NCBI GenBank assembly: GCA_944474755.1
Contig: OX104125.1
Location: 46,139,599-46,203,598 of the forward strand
Direction: 5' to 3'
Length of the DNA stretch: 64,000 nt
Source: Limnoperna fortunei
Taxonomy: Eukaryota > Mollusca > Bivalvia > Mytilida > Modiolidae
Part shown: positions 49,548 through 58,523 of the stretch, in pieces
Position numbering within the stretch: the stretch's first letter is position 1
Layout: each line of letters begins with the position of its first letter
Position numbers and translations under genes: made by a program
Notes under the pieces: model-generated
What the model was told of the DNA's origin: nothing
Databases searched by the model: none
Seen by the model: the letters and a program-made list of their open reading frames with translations, nothing else

Positions 49548-49671
49548 TTTGCTCAGCATGATAATTTTCTCAATTGCCATAACAAAAGAGAAAAGCACAA
49601 GTTTTGATTGGATAAAATTGAGAATAAAAAAATTCTCAACAAAGAAATATTTATGGAAAAGGCCCAGATGT
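49548..49671 (+). repeat. ~115-bp interspersed repeat, copy 1
   Basis: TTTTGCTCAGCATGATAATT, TTTGATTGGATAAAATTGAG and AAAAAAATTCTCAACAAAG recur at 50631-50748. The TTGAGAATAAAAAAATTCTCAA core is itself a palindrome. Confidence 0.75.
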
Positions 49672-50100
49672 TTATTTTAAGAACCTCTCTATGAAAAACA
49701 TGGAACTTTGCTGTACGTCAATAGAAAGTAGAAACGATCAACGATGTTGTTTTATTACGTTGTTTATAGTTAAACAAAATGTGACTTTAAAAAGTTACTG
49801 GCACGATATAAGTTTTTGAGTAGACATGACAATGGAATTACATTCTTGTAATTCTATGTTACTATAGACGATATTTTACATTAAAATAAACTGGTATGAT
49901 AATAGAATGGTCAAATCTTCATCTTGTTAGGTCGTCAAAAGTGTGATTTTACAGTAACAGTCTTTTCAGTCTTCGTTTTTTATTATTTTGTTAAAGACTC
50001 GCGTCATACGTTCTATCACACTAGGATTCATTCATTACCAAATATTCGTTTTCATGAACACGTGTATAGAAGGAACTGATTAGCTTATCAGAACAACCTA

Positions 50101-50381
50101 CACTCTCCAACACATAAATGCTTCCCAGATATAACCTCTGCCATACGTCATATCCCGCTATATGCGGGACTACATTTGTCGTCTGCTCAACATGTTTGTA
50201 AACAAAACCGATGTTTGTACAAAATACACGAGGTCTTATTTATTTTGGTATAGTCTTTTATACACTTTGATAGGGTTTTCTTTAAAAGTACTGCGTTTGT
50301 ACACGAAGCTTATCCATCATGAGAGATATCTATCATGGAGTCAACCAATGACGTGGCAGAGGTGATGCGTGGATTTTGCAG
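50101..50381 (-). repeat. ~290-bp interspersed repeat family, copy
   Basis: It runs from CACTCTCC and CCCAGATATAACCTCTGCC to a truncated GTGGCAGAGGTGATGCGTGG. Confidence 0.72.
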
Positions 50382-50630
50382 TTTCTGTGTTTGTGATTGA
50401 AAAATTATGTTTGTTTTTTATGTTAAGTACTTGTTTGTCTGTCCGTGTGGATTAACAATATTTTTATAAACGTTTTAGAATCTTGTTTTCTGTAATAGAA
50501 TGTTTTATCAAGTTAATACCTAGGCAAAACAGCATATCCGCTTTTAATGTTCACAGTTGTCAAATTAAAGACAGACCAGATTCTTTTATTAGTAGTGAGT
50601 CATTTTTATAAAAGGAAAAAAGACAAATGT

Positions 50631-50748
50631 TTTGCTCAGCATGAGAATTGTCTCAATTAGCATGACAACTAGGGAAGATTTGATTGGATGAAATTGAGAA
50701 TAAAAAAATTCTCAGCAAAGAAAATATTTATGGCGCTGTGCCCAGATT
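50631..50748 (+). repeat. ~115-bp interspersed repeat, copy 2
   Basis: Second copy of the repeat at 49548, with the same TTGAGAAT/ATTCTCA palindromic core. Confidence 0.75.
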
Positions 50749-51606
50749 TGCTTTTTGTATATAATTCCACTATCAGCAATTTTTCGTCCAGTTTTATTTT
50801 TGGATGAAGGGTACCTAGTAAGATCCCCAACAATTTACAGGAAACTTACTATACTCACCATTTATTGTTGACTCGTAGCACACCTTGCCAAAACTCGAAA
50901 TTGCATTCTCCTGTTTACAAAACTGGTGATCATAAGATTACTAACAACTAGGCTACTAGGTTAATGAGGCCCTTGATATGTTGACTTTGAGTTAAAATAG
51001 AAATCTTTTCCTGCAGGCACAGTTGTCTATATATGTCCTCAAAGCTGTAATACAATTTAACAGCTAGACGCGCTTTTTTTTATCGTCAAGAATTTTCCAG
51101 CTCATCCACTTTAGGGTTATTTTATCTTTAGAACACAATTTGCAGAGGCTTTTTTGACGAGGTAAAAAAAATCTGGAGCAGAAGATAATGGTCGTTATCA
51201 CGACTTATTTAATCGTTATGAAAAATCTATCCCTCAAATGCAAAAAGACATTTTTTAACGAACATGACCACTAGTCACTAGACCAATCTTGTTGTTCGGT
51301 CGGTTTTCTTTGCTATTTTTCTTAATGGCAGTGCTTAATCGTCCAAGCACCCGATTGCACCTATTTAGTTTTTATTGTTTTTGGGTTACACATTTTTGGC
51401 TCTTATTCTTTTTTTTCATTACAGTTTAGGTCACTTCTCTGTTATTGTCGTTGTTTCATTCTAGATATTTGTCATTGGCCTAGGATATTTTGATTCTTGT
51501 TAACCGTTCCGTTTTCTTACATTTTACTCGATTAAAAATCCACATCGACACAATATTTTGACAAATAACCGCCAAGCATTTGATATAACTTCGTAAATGA
51601 TATTTG

Positions 51607-51833
51607 TTTATTTAAATGGCGTTTAACGCCAATTTCCGCATTTTCCAGCTATATCATGTCGTCCAGTTTTTAGGGGGGGGGGGGGGGGGAGGAAGCCTCG
51701 GAGAAAACCCTTGAATTTATTAAGAAACTGGCAATTCTTGTCAATTCTAATAAATGAGACTAATACCAGCCTCAGTGTTGACCGGCACGATCAATAGTAG
51801 ACTTGCTATCTGAACCACGTTGCCACCGAGGCC
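51607..51833 (-). mobile_element. tRNA-derived SINE, diverged
   Basis: GGCGTTTAACGCCAATTTCC, a long G run at about 51,674-51,690 and GTTGCCACCGAGGCC mark tail side, core and head. A short deletion removes part of the core. Confidence 0.8.
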
Positions 51834-52190
51834 GACGAAATCAAATGTTATGTCTTTGATATAACATGACGGTCAATCAATCCAGGTCATAATGCTGACA
51901 TTTATGAAACGGATGTTGGTTTCGTCTGTTAAAGAACTTTACTGAAGACAAGTCATATAAATGAAATATACAGAAAGAAGCTTGTAAATCAATAGACTCT
52001 TCATAAATAACACATATCCCAGATATAATAAAATTTTGCCAATTATTTGCGTCGGGCAACATCCATTATGTTGTCTGTATTGTCAAGCAAACTTGTGATT
52101 GTTTTCAATCAATTAGTGTCAAGCGATTTGTTGATAACTGTTGATGACAACGGCTTGTGTGTCATCAAAAGAAATCTTAGAAATTGCACT

Positions 52191-53194
52191 GATAGAGAAT
52201 CCAAAGGGCTGGACCGAATCTTACAAATTACATTGATGGAGAATCCAAAGGGCTGGACCGAATCTTACAAATTACATTGATAGAGAATCCAAAGGGCTGG
52301 ACAGAATCTTAAAAATTACATTGATAGAGAATCCAAAGGGCTGGACCGAATCTTACAAATTACATTGATAGAGAATTCAAAGGGCTGGACCGAATCTTAC
52401 AAATTACATTGATAGAGAATTCAAAGGGCTGGACCGAATCTTACAAATTACACTGATAGTTAATCCAAAGGGCTGGACCGAATCTTACAAATTACATTGA
52501 TAGAGAATCCAAAGGGCTGGACCGAATCTTACAAATTACATTGATAGAGAATTCAAAGGGCTGGACCGAATCTTACAAATTACACTGATAGTTAATCCAA
52601 AGGGCTGGACCGAATCTTACAAATTACATTGATAGAGAATTCAAAGGGCTAGACCGAATCTTACAAATTACACTGATAGTTAATCCAAAGGGCTGGACCG
52701 AATCTTACAAATTACATTGATAGAGAATTCAAAGGGCTAGACCGAATCTTACAAATTACATTGATGGAGAATCCAAAGTGCTGGACCGAATCTTACAAAT
52801 TACATTGATAGAGAATCCAAAGGGCTGGACTGAATCTTACAAATTACATTGATGGAGAATCCAAAGGGCTGGACCGAATCTTACAAATTACATTGATAGA
52901 GAATTCAAAGGGCTAGACCGAATCTTACAAATTACATTGATGGAGAATCCAAAGGGCTGGACCGAATTTTACAAATTACATTGATAGAGAATCCAAAGGG
53001 CTAGACCGAATCTTACAAATTACATTGATGGAGAATCCAAAGGGCTGGACCGAATCTTACAAATTACACTGATAGAGAATCCAAAGTACTGGACCGAATC
53101 TTACAAATTACATTGATAGAGAATCCAAAGAGCTGGACCGAATCTTACAAATTACATTGATGGAGAATCCAAAGGGCTGGACCGAATCTTACAA
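52191..53194. repeat. 44-bp minisatellite, 23 units in strict register
   Basis: Unit starts fall from 52,191 to 53,159, a distance of 968 bp or exactly 22 periods, so no unit has gained or lost net length. The unit holds GATAGAGAAT, CCAAAGGGCTGGACCGAATC and TTACAAATTACATT. A few variants recur, such as GATGGAGAAT and AATTCAAAG, and these alternate between neighbours, a sign of higher-order copying. It stops inside the 23rd unit, about 120 bp before the first polymerase ATG. Because 44 is not a multiple of three, it is not coding. Confidence 0.95.
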
Positions 53195-53338
53195 AAGTAG
53201 TGTGCAAAGGGGGTTTCTGCCGCACTAAGGGAAAATCCTGCTTGGAAATGCCGATCCGGACCAAAAATGCAAACGGGGAGGGGTTCCTATTAACTATGGG
53301 GTAAATACAATCATGGCATCGAAAATTGAAATGTTGAA
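53195..53338 (+). promoter_or_regulatory. Leader of the polymerase gene
   Basis: This is unique sequence between the satellite and the polymerase, with a TAAATACAATCATGG string around an ATG at 53313-53315. That ATG is out of frame with the polymerase because AAATGTTG is duplicated in tandem (53329-53336 and 53337-53344). The TAAATA string resembles the junction motif seen between the later genes. Confidence 0.5.
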
Positions 53339-56300
53339 ATGTTGCATGATGGAAGAATGGAATCTAATGGTATGAACATGGATAGCACATCAACATCAAC
53401 CCCAACCCCAACCCCAACCTCCCAGATTGAAATATTATACGATAGAAGAATGGAATCTAATGGTGTGAACATGAACATGGATAGCACATCAACATCAACC
53501 CCAACCCCAACCTCCCAGATTGAAATATTATACGATAGAAGAATGGAATCTAATGGTATGAACATGAACATGGATAGCACATCAACATCAACCCCAACCC
53601 CAACCTCCCAGATTGAAATATTATACGATAGAAGAATGGAATCTAATAGTAAGAACATGAATATTGTATCAACATCAACCCCAACCCCAACCCCCGAGAT
53701 CGAAATGATGGAATCTAATGGTGCGAAACGTACCTGCGGATACCCATTGAAGCGGAAGAAGGGACACTGTAAGAGCAAGCCTGGAATCGACGGTCTCTGC
53801 GCGAGGCACAGGAAGCAGCCCGCAGAAGACGGGAGCATCCAAAGCGGAGGAAAAATCGTGGTAAGAGAGACCATGAAGACCCTCCATCAAATAGCTAAGG
53901 ATGAGGGTCTGAAGGGATATAGTCGGAAAAGTAAGGAGGCCTTGGTGAAGCTCATCGAGGAGAAAACTAACAGGAAATTCACTCGCGAGGAGGTCTTCAG
54001 CAAGAAGCAGCTCAAAACACTCGCGAAGAGCCGCGGTATCACCAAGTACTCCAGGCTCAGGAGAGAGGATTTGCTCCGATTGGTGGAAGAGAACATCAAA
54101 AATGCTCCGGTAGAGGAGGAAATGAAAGTAGTTGATCGACGCCAAGCACTCAATGGCGTCTTTGGTACGGTCGTCATCGAACCATTGAAGCTGTACGACA
54201 TGGTCACCTTTCAGAAAATAAGTCGGAACACCATCGCCAGCACCATCTCGGAAGCACTCGCCCAAAAGAAGGGATTGAAGGTGCAATTATTGCTCCGAGT
54301 AGAGCTAGTGAAAACGAACCCCGCGACCGGAGAGAATACTTACGTCATCCCCTATTTCTGGTCAGACCAAGTTATCCTCACCCAGTCATCAGACCTCGAT
54401 TTGGAGATCGCATTCATGATGGAGAAGGTCAGGGAGAATATGGGTAAGTACATGCGTGAAGGGAGCGGATGGACCTTCGGACACATCGAGCGGCTAGAAA
54501 TCCACCTGAGTAAATTCAAGCCGCTCGCAGGTAGCTCGTATATACCAACCCCATCGATACTGGCGAAAAAGAAGGCGATCATCAATGTGAAAAACGAGGA
54601 TGATCGTTGTTTCCAGTGGGCGGTGCTGGCAGCCCTACACTATGATGAAGTCGACCAGAAGTCAACACACCGCGTGACTCAGTATAAGAGATGGGAGGAG
54701 GAGCTGAAATTCGATGGTATCGAATTCCCAGTCTCACTCAAGGCGATCGACAGGTTCGAGAAGCAGAACGTTACCATCAACGTTAACGTCTTCGGCTTCG
54801 ATGGCGTAAAGAAGGGTGAGGACGGTGAAGAAGATCTCCAGGTATATCCCCTCAGGATATCCAAGAACACTGGTTCTACCCACGTAGATCTCCTCTTCCT
54901 GACCTGCGAAGGCAAGCAGCATTACTGCTGGATCAAGAGCCTATCGCGTCTTTTGACCTCCCAAGTGACTGGTCACAAAGAGTCAGTTTACTTCTGCCGC
55001 CGGTGCTTGTCCCATTTCTCCAGGCAGGACATTCTCGACACACACATGGAATACTGCAGTCAGAAGGATGCAGTCAGGATCGAGATGCCGGAAGAAGGAT
55101 CCACCATAGCCTTCAGCGACTACAAGAAAATGATGAGAGTCCCATTCGTGATCTATGCGGACTTCGAGTGCTTCACGGAGAAGCTCGACACCTGCCAGCC
55201 AGATCCTTTACAATCCTACACGAAGGCGTACCAACTACAGAGACCCTCGGGTTTCTGCTATCGCGTGAAGTACGCTCACGGCGACTACAAAGAATCGGTC
55301 ATCTACTGTGGGGAGGATGCGGCCAAGAAGTTCGTACAGTGCATGGAGGAGGAAGTGCGAGCAATCGCCAAACTATACAGTGAGACGAAACCCATGGAGA
55401 TGACCGACAAGGACAAGGAGAGTTTCAAAGCAAGTACGAACTGCCACATTTGCGGTGGCGCATTGAATGGGGATAAGGTCCGTGACCACGACCATCTCAC
55501 CGGCAAGTACCGCGGCGCAGCACACAACCAGTGCAATCTGGAATTCCAGCTTCCAAAACACGTCCCCATCATCTTTCACAACTTGAGCGGATATGATGCC
55601 CACATCTTCGTCAAAGAGTTAGGGAACACAGCAGGTAAGATCAACTGCATCCCCAATACCGACGAGAAATACATCAGCTTCTCAAAGCAGGTGGATGATC
55701 TGGAGATGAGGTTCATCGATTCGATGCGCTTCATGCTCTGCTCGTTAGATACCCTGGCCAAGAACCTCACCCCCGACCAGTTCAAGACCGTGAAGGCGAG
55801 ATTTGACGACCGCTACGAGCTGATGATCCGTAAGGGAGTATTCCCCTACGATTATATGGATGGACCGTCCAAGCTGGAGGACGCCCAGCTCCCACCCAAA
55901 GAAGCTTTCTACAGCACACTCTCCGGCGAGCATATCAGTGATGAGGACTATGCACACGCTGAGAGAGTCTGGGAGGTCTTCGGGTGCAAGATCATGCGCG
56001 ACTACCACAACCTTTACCTCGAAACCGACGTACTGCTGCTGACCGACATCATGGAGAACTTCAGGGATGTATGCATGAAGCATTATATGCTCGATCCTGC
56101 CCACTACTACACCTCCCCCGGACTTTCATGGAATGCTGCTCTCAAAACCACTGGGATCAGATTGGAGCTATTGTCCGACCCAGACATGCTCCTGATGTTC
56201 GAGCGAGGAACCAGAGGAGGGGTGGCCATGATCTCTCACCGCCACGCCCGTGCCAACAACCCTTACATGGAGACCTACGATCGCTCCCAGCCCACGAAGT

Positions 56301-57514
56301 ACCTGATCTACCTCGACGCCAATAACCTCTACGGGTGGGCAATGGCACAGCCCCTTCCCACGGGAGACTTCGAGTGGATGGAGCCGGAGGCGATCGAGGA
56401 CGTCTTGAGATACCCCGACGATCACGAGTACGGTGCCATGGTGGAATGTGATCTGGAATACCCGCATGATCTCCACAACGCCCACAACGACTACCCACTC
56501 GCGCCGGAGAACGTGGAGATCAACAAGGTGCGCAAGCTGGTGCCTCATCTAGGTAAGCGTGAGAAGTATACGCTCCACTACAGGAATCTCAAGCTGTACT
56601 TGGAGATGGGCATGAAGCTCACCAAAGTCCACCGAATCATCGGGTTCAGGCAATCTCCGTGGCTGAAGCAGTACGTCGACCTGAACACTGCTCTTCGAAC
56701 CGAGGCCAAGACTGAATCAGAGAAGGATTTCTTCAAACTCATGGTTTGCTCAGTCTTCGGCAAGACTATGGAGAACATCCGAAAGCGGGTCGACGTCCGA
56801 CTGGTTACCACAGAGAAGCAGGCGCTGAAGCTCGTGGCTAAGCCCAACTTCGATCGTCGGGTCGTCTTCACCGAAAGCATGGTAGCCGTCCACATGAAGA
56901 AGACGAAGCTGAAGTTCGATAAGCCAGTCTACCTGGGAGCCTGCATCTTGGACATCTCGAAGCTCCAGATGTACGACTTCCACTACGGATTCGTGAAGAA
57001 GATGTACGGCGACAACGCCCGGCTGCTCTTCACCGACACCGATAGCTTGGCCTATGAGATCCAGACCGCCGATTTCTACCAAGACATCGCCCCGCACGTC
57101 CAAGCGAAGTTCGACACTTCCAACTATCCCGCCAAGCATCCCTCCGGCATCCCAACCGGTGTGAACAAGAAGGTGATCGGGATGTTTAAGGACGAGTGCG
57201 GTGGCATGGCCATGACCGAATTCGTGGGGCTCCGAGCGAAGCTATACGCCTTCAAGGTGGATGACGGTCAGACCACCAAGAAGGCGAAGGGAGTCACCAA
57301 GAGCGTCATCAAGCGCAACATCGCCTTCGAGGATTACAAGCGATGTTTCGACACTCAGAAGGAGATCTACCGACCGATGAACATCATCCGGAGCCACCTT
57401 CATCAGATCTACGCCGAGGAGATCAACAAGATCGCACTCTCAGCCAAGGACGACAAGCGCCACATCCTACCTGATGGTATCAGCACCCTCGCGCACGGTC
57501 ACTATCGAATCTAA
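53339..57514 (+). CDS. POLB: Polinton protein-primed family B DNA polymerase
   Basis: This 1391-residue protein copies the linear element from a protein primer. The exonuclease motifs are Asp608-x-Glu610 (YADFECF), NLSGYD at 748-753 and Tyr893-x3-Asp897. The polymerase motifs are A at Asp993 (DANNLYG), B at 1133-1141, C at Asp1233-x-Asp1235 (TDTDS) and Lys1301-x-Tyr1303. An endonuclease VII-like Cys/His cluster (Cys702, Cys705, His717, His719) lies between the first two exonuclease motifs, as is usual in Polinton polymerases; a C2H2-like finger is at 553-575. In motif B the usual Asn is Cys1137. The N terminus has four copies of an 84-90-bp repeat (Ser-Thr-Pro-rich), a Cys3His cluster (Cys133, Cys144, Cys154, His157) and two SAP-like helical segments at about 179-260. 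The start is uncertain, since a small duplication displaced an upstream ATG. GC content is far above that of the host flank. Confidence 0.95.
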   Translation: MLHDGRMESNGMNMDSTSTSTPTPTPTSQIEILYDRRMESNGVNMNMDSTSTSTPTPTSQIEILYDRRMESNGMNMNMDSTSTSTPTPTSQIEILYDRRMESNSKNMNIVSTSTPTPTPEIEMMESNGAKRTCGYPLKRKKGHCKSKPGIDGLCARHRKQPAEDGSIQSGGKIVVRETMKTLHQIAKDEGLKGYSRKSKEALVKLIEEKTNRKFTREEVFSKKQLKTLAKSRGITKYSRLRREDLLRLVEENIKNAPVEEEMKVVDRRQALNGVFGTVVIEPLKLYDMVTFQKISRNTIASTISEALAQKKGLKVQLLLRVELVKTNPATGENTYVIPYFWSDQVILTQSSDLDLEIAFMMEKVRENMGKYMREGSGWTFGHIERLEIHLSKFKPLAGSSYIPTPSILAKKKAIINVKNEDDRCFQWAVLAALHYDEVDQKSTHRVTQYKRWEEELKFDGIEFPVSLKAIDRFEKQNVTINVNVFGFDGVKKGEDGEEDLQVYPLRISKNTGSTHVDLLFLTCEGKQHYCWIKSLSRLLTSQVTGHKESVYFCRRCLSHFSRQDILDTHMEYCSQKDAVRIEMPEEGSTIAFSDYKKMMRVPFVIYADFECFTEKLDTCQPDPLQSYTKAYQLQRPSGFCYRVKYAHGDYKESVIYCGEDAAKKFVQCMEEEVRAIAKLYSETKPMEMTDKDKESFKASTNCHICGGALNGDKVRDHDHLTGKYRGAAHNQCNLEFQLPKHVPIIFHNLSGYDAHIFVKELGNTAGKINCIPNTDEKYISFSKQVDDLEMRFIDSMRFMLCSLDTLAKNLTPDQFKTVKARFDDRYELMIRKGVFPYDYMDGPSKLEDAQLPPKEAFYSTLSGEHISDEDYAHAERVWEVFGCKIMRDYHNLYLETDVLLLTDIMENFRDVCMKHYMLDPAHYYTSPGLSWNAALKTTGIRLELLSDPDMLLMFERGTRGGVAMISHRHARANNPYMETYDRSQPTKYLIYLDANNLYGWAMAQPLPTGDFEWMEPEAIEDVLRYPDDHEYGAMVECDLEYPHDLHNAHNDYPLAPENVEINKVRKLVPHLGKREKYTLHYRNLKLYLEMGMKLTKVHRIIGFRQSPWLKQYVDLNTALRTEAKTESEKDFFKLMVCSVFGKTMENIRKRVDVRLVTTEKQALKLVAKPNFDRRVVFTESMVAVHMKKTKLKFDKPVYLGACILDISKLQMYDFHYGFVKKMYGDNARLLFTDTDSLAYEIQTADFYQDIAPHVQAKFDTSNYPAKHPSGIPTGVNKKVIGMFKDECGGMAMTEFVGLRAKLYAFKVDDGQTTKKAKGVTKSVIKRNIAFEDYKRCFDTQKEIYRPMNIIRSHLHQIYAEEINKIALSAKDDKRHILPDGISTLAHGHYRI
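53400..53695 (+). repeat. In-frame minisatellite in the polymerase N terminus
   Basis: Four imperfect copies (including a shorter first one from about 53,325) of a unit of 84-90 bp carry ATGGAATCTAATGG, ATGGATAGCACATC and repeated ACCCCA. It codes Met-Glu-Ser-Asn-Gly followed by an STSTPTPTP stretch. Length differences are multiples of three, so the frame is kept. Confidence 0.9.
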
Positions 57515-57521
57515 ATAAATG
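57512..57521 (+). promoter_or_regulatory. Junction motif TAAATAAATG, polymerase/protease
   Basis: The polymerase stop TAA is the first codon of the string and the protease ATG is its end. The same AT-rich string recurs at later junctions. Confidence 0.6.
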
Positions 57522-57932
57522 AGCAGCGTACGAGTTTACTACTTAACTCTCCCACTCAAACCCCTCTCAAATGTAGAGCTTGAAGAAGCTGCCTCGGCCC
57601 TAGGGATCCATCGATTCAGAGGGGTATTCATGAGAGATACCCTACCACCAGCGCCACGAGCTAATGAATGCGGCATCTTGAACCACGATGACTTCCAAGG
57701 TCCCGGAACGCACTGGACCTGTTGGCACAAGCGCGGAGGACTCAAAGTCTACTTCGACTCTTACGGTCTGCCTCCGCCCGACGAGATGGTCGACTATCTG
57801 CGTCCGAAGATCCAATACAACACCGATGAGCTGCAGCATCGCGGGGGCGTGGTGTGCGGTCACTTTTGCCTCTACGTACTGAAGATGCTGTCGGAGGGTA
57901 GATCGTTCGATGACGTGATATTCTCGCTATAA
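57519..57932 (+). CDS. PRO: Adenain-like (Ulp1-fold) cysteine protease
   Basis: This 137-residue protein matches the maturation proteases of adenoviruses and Polintons, which cut capsid and core precursors inside the assembling particle. The catalytic residues can be placed: His65 in GTHWTCW, Asp80 in YFDSYG, Gln106 and the nucleophile Cys113 in VVCGHFCLYVL, with Gln seven residues before Cys. The size is normal for Polinton proteases, which are shorter than adenovirus adenain. The gene starts 4 bp after the polymerase stop and ends CTATAA, feeding straight into the next junction string. A likely target is the Val-Val-Gly-Gly site in the 133-residue protein encoded at 62445. Confidence 0.92.
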   Translation: MSSVRVYYLTLPLKPLSNVELEEAASALGIHRFRGVFMRDTLPPAPRANECGILNHDDFQGPGTHWTCWHKRGGLKVYFDSYGLPPPDEMVDYLRPKIQYNTDELQHRGGVVCGHFCLYVLKMLSEGRSFDDVIFSL

Positions 57933-57939
57933 ATAAATG
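57928..57939 (+). promoter_or_regulatory. Junction motif TATAAATAAATG, protease/fibre-like gene
   Basis: TATAAATAAATG contains the protease stop (TAA at 57930-57932) and the next start (57937-57939). A TATA-box role is inferred from the sequence and its recurrence. Confidence 0.65.
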
Positions 57940-58416
57940 GACAAATTCGGATCTCACTCGAGAAAACGCGCATTGGTCTGGTCCCAAGATCTCGATATGA
58001 ACGACAACCGCATCACCGGCCTGGGGGCACCGCGAGAGGGGTCGGACGCTGCGACGAGGCACTGGGTCAATCTGCAATTGAAAGAGGGTCAGAAGGATAT
58101 TGCTGAGCTCGCAGCAAAGATCGACAAGGTCTTGAAAGTGCTCGAGGATAAGGAGAAACGCTTGAATGGCATCGAGAAAGACGTGGCAAAGTGCCTGCCC
58201 ACGATCGGTGGTAAGATGACTGGCGCGATAGATATGCAGGGCCATGCTATTCGTAACCTCCCCGAGGGAACCGACTCCAAGGATCCCGTGACGAATGGTT
58301 GGTATGCAAAGAACTGGCAGGATTTAGCCTTAACCATGCAGGAGAAGATAAACGCTGTAGAATCTAGATATAAAACCCTCGAAAAGCAGATGGCTGATAA
58401 GCAGGAAAAAGATTGA
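57937..58416 (+). CDS. Fibre-like coiled-coil protein with repeated DMNxNxIxGL motif; C-terminal frame break
   Basis: The 159-residue product carries a motif common in phage and virus tail-fibre or needle proteins: Leu-Asp-Met-Asn-Asp-Asn-Arg-Ile-Thr-Gly-Leu, then DAATRHWV (residues 19-46). A second, weaker copy is at about 93-121 (IDMQGHAIRNLP, then NGWYAKN). Between and after the copies lie heptad-like helices (about 47-90 and 125-159), suggesting a trimeric coiled coil with short beta repeats. By this resemblance it could be a vertex fibre, which is an inference. The frame stops at a TGA just after a run of five A (58406-58410). With one A fewer, the coiled coil would continue to a TGA at 58469-58471, so the C terminus is probably cut by a one-base insertion or a sequencing error. 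Confidence 0.7.
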   Translation: MDKFGSHSRKRALVWSQDLDMNDNRITGLGAPREGSDAATRHWVNLQLKEGQKDIAELAAKIDKVLKVLEDKEKRLNGIEKDVAKCLPTIGGKMTGAIDMQGHAIRNLPEGTDSKDPVTNGWYAKNWQDLALTMQEKINAVESRYKTLEKQMADKQEKD

Positions 58417-58489
58417 AGCTCTTGAAAAGTACGTGAAGTTTAAGCCTCCTACTCCCGGCAGGATCGGTTGACCCCTCCTCCGCTACTCT

Positions 58490-58509
58490 AGTCCCCCACT
58501 CCAGGGACT
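58490..58509. terminator. Small hairpin between convergent genes
   Basis: AGTCCC and GGGACT form a 6-bp stem with an 8-bp loop in the ~50-bp gap between the fibre-like gene and the integrase, which converge. A role in ending transcription is only suggested by the position. Confidence 0.3.
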
Positions 58510-58523
58510 GGAAAATCGAAGGA

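Larger units (their letters stand above)
48671..52190. other. Host DNA between the receptor and the Polinton side
   Basis: No gene was recognised. It holds a SINE tail fragment (49218-49305), two copies of a ~115-bp repeat (49548-49671 and 50631-50748), a ~290-bp repeat copy (50101-50381), an eroded SINE (about 50760-50980) and another SINE (51607-51833). The left end of the Polinton should lie in or just before the satellite that follows, but its terminal inverted repeat cannot be defined without the right end. Confidence 0.55.

Noticed and set aside
52191..53194. CRISPR-like regular array
   Set aside because: Units follow each other head to tail with no unique spacers, and the surrounding genome is eukaryotic. 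It is a minisatellite.
53311..54286. Long open frames on the minus strand over the polymerase N terminus
   Set aside because: They mirror the in-frame repeats and GC-rich codons of the polymerase and contain no domain. They are shadows.
55745..57139. Open frames of 105-129 codons antisense to the polymerase
   Set aside because: Composition is biased and no motifs are present, while the sense strand carries all family B polymerase motifs.
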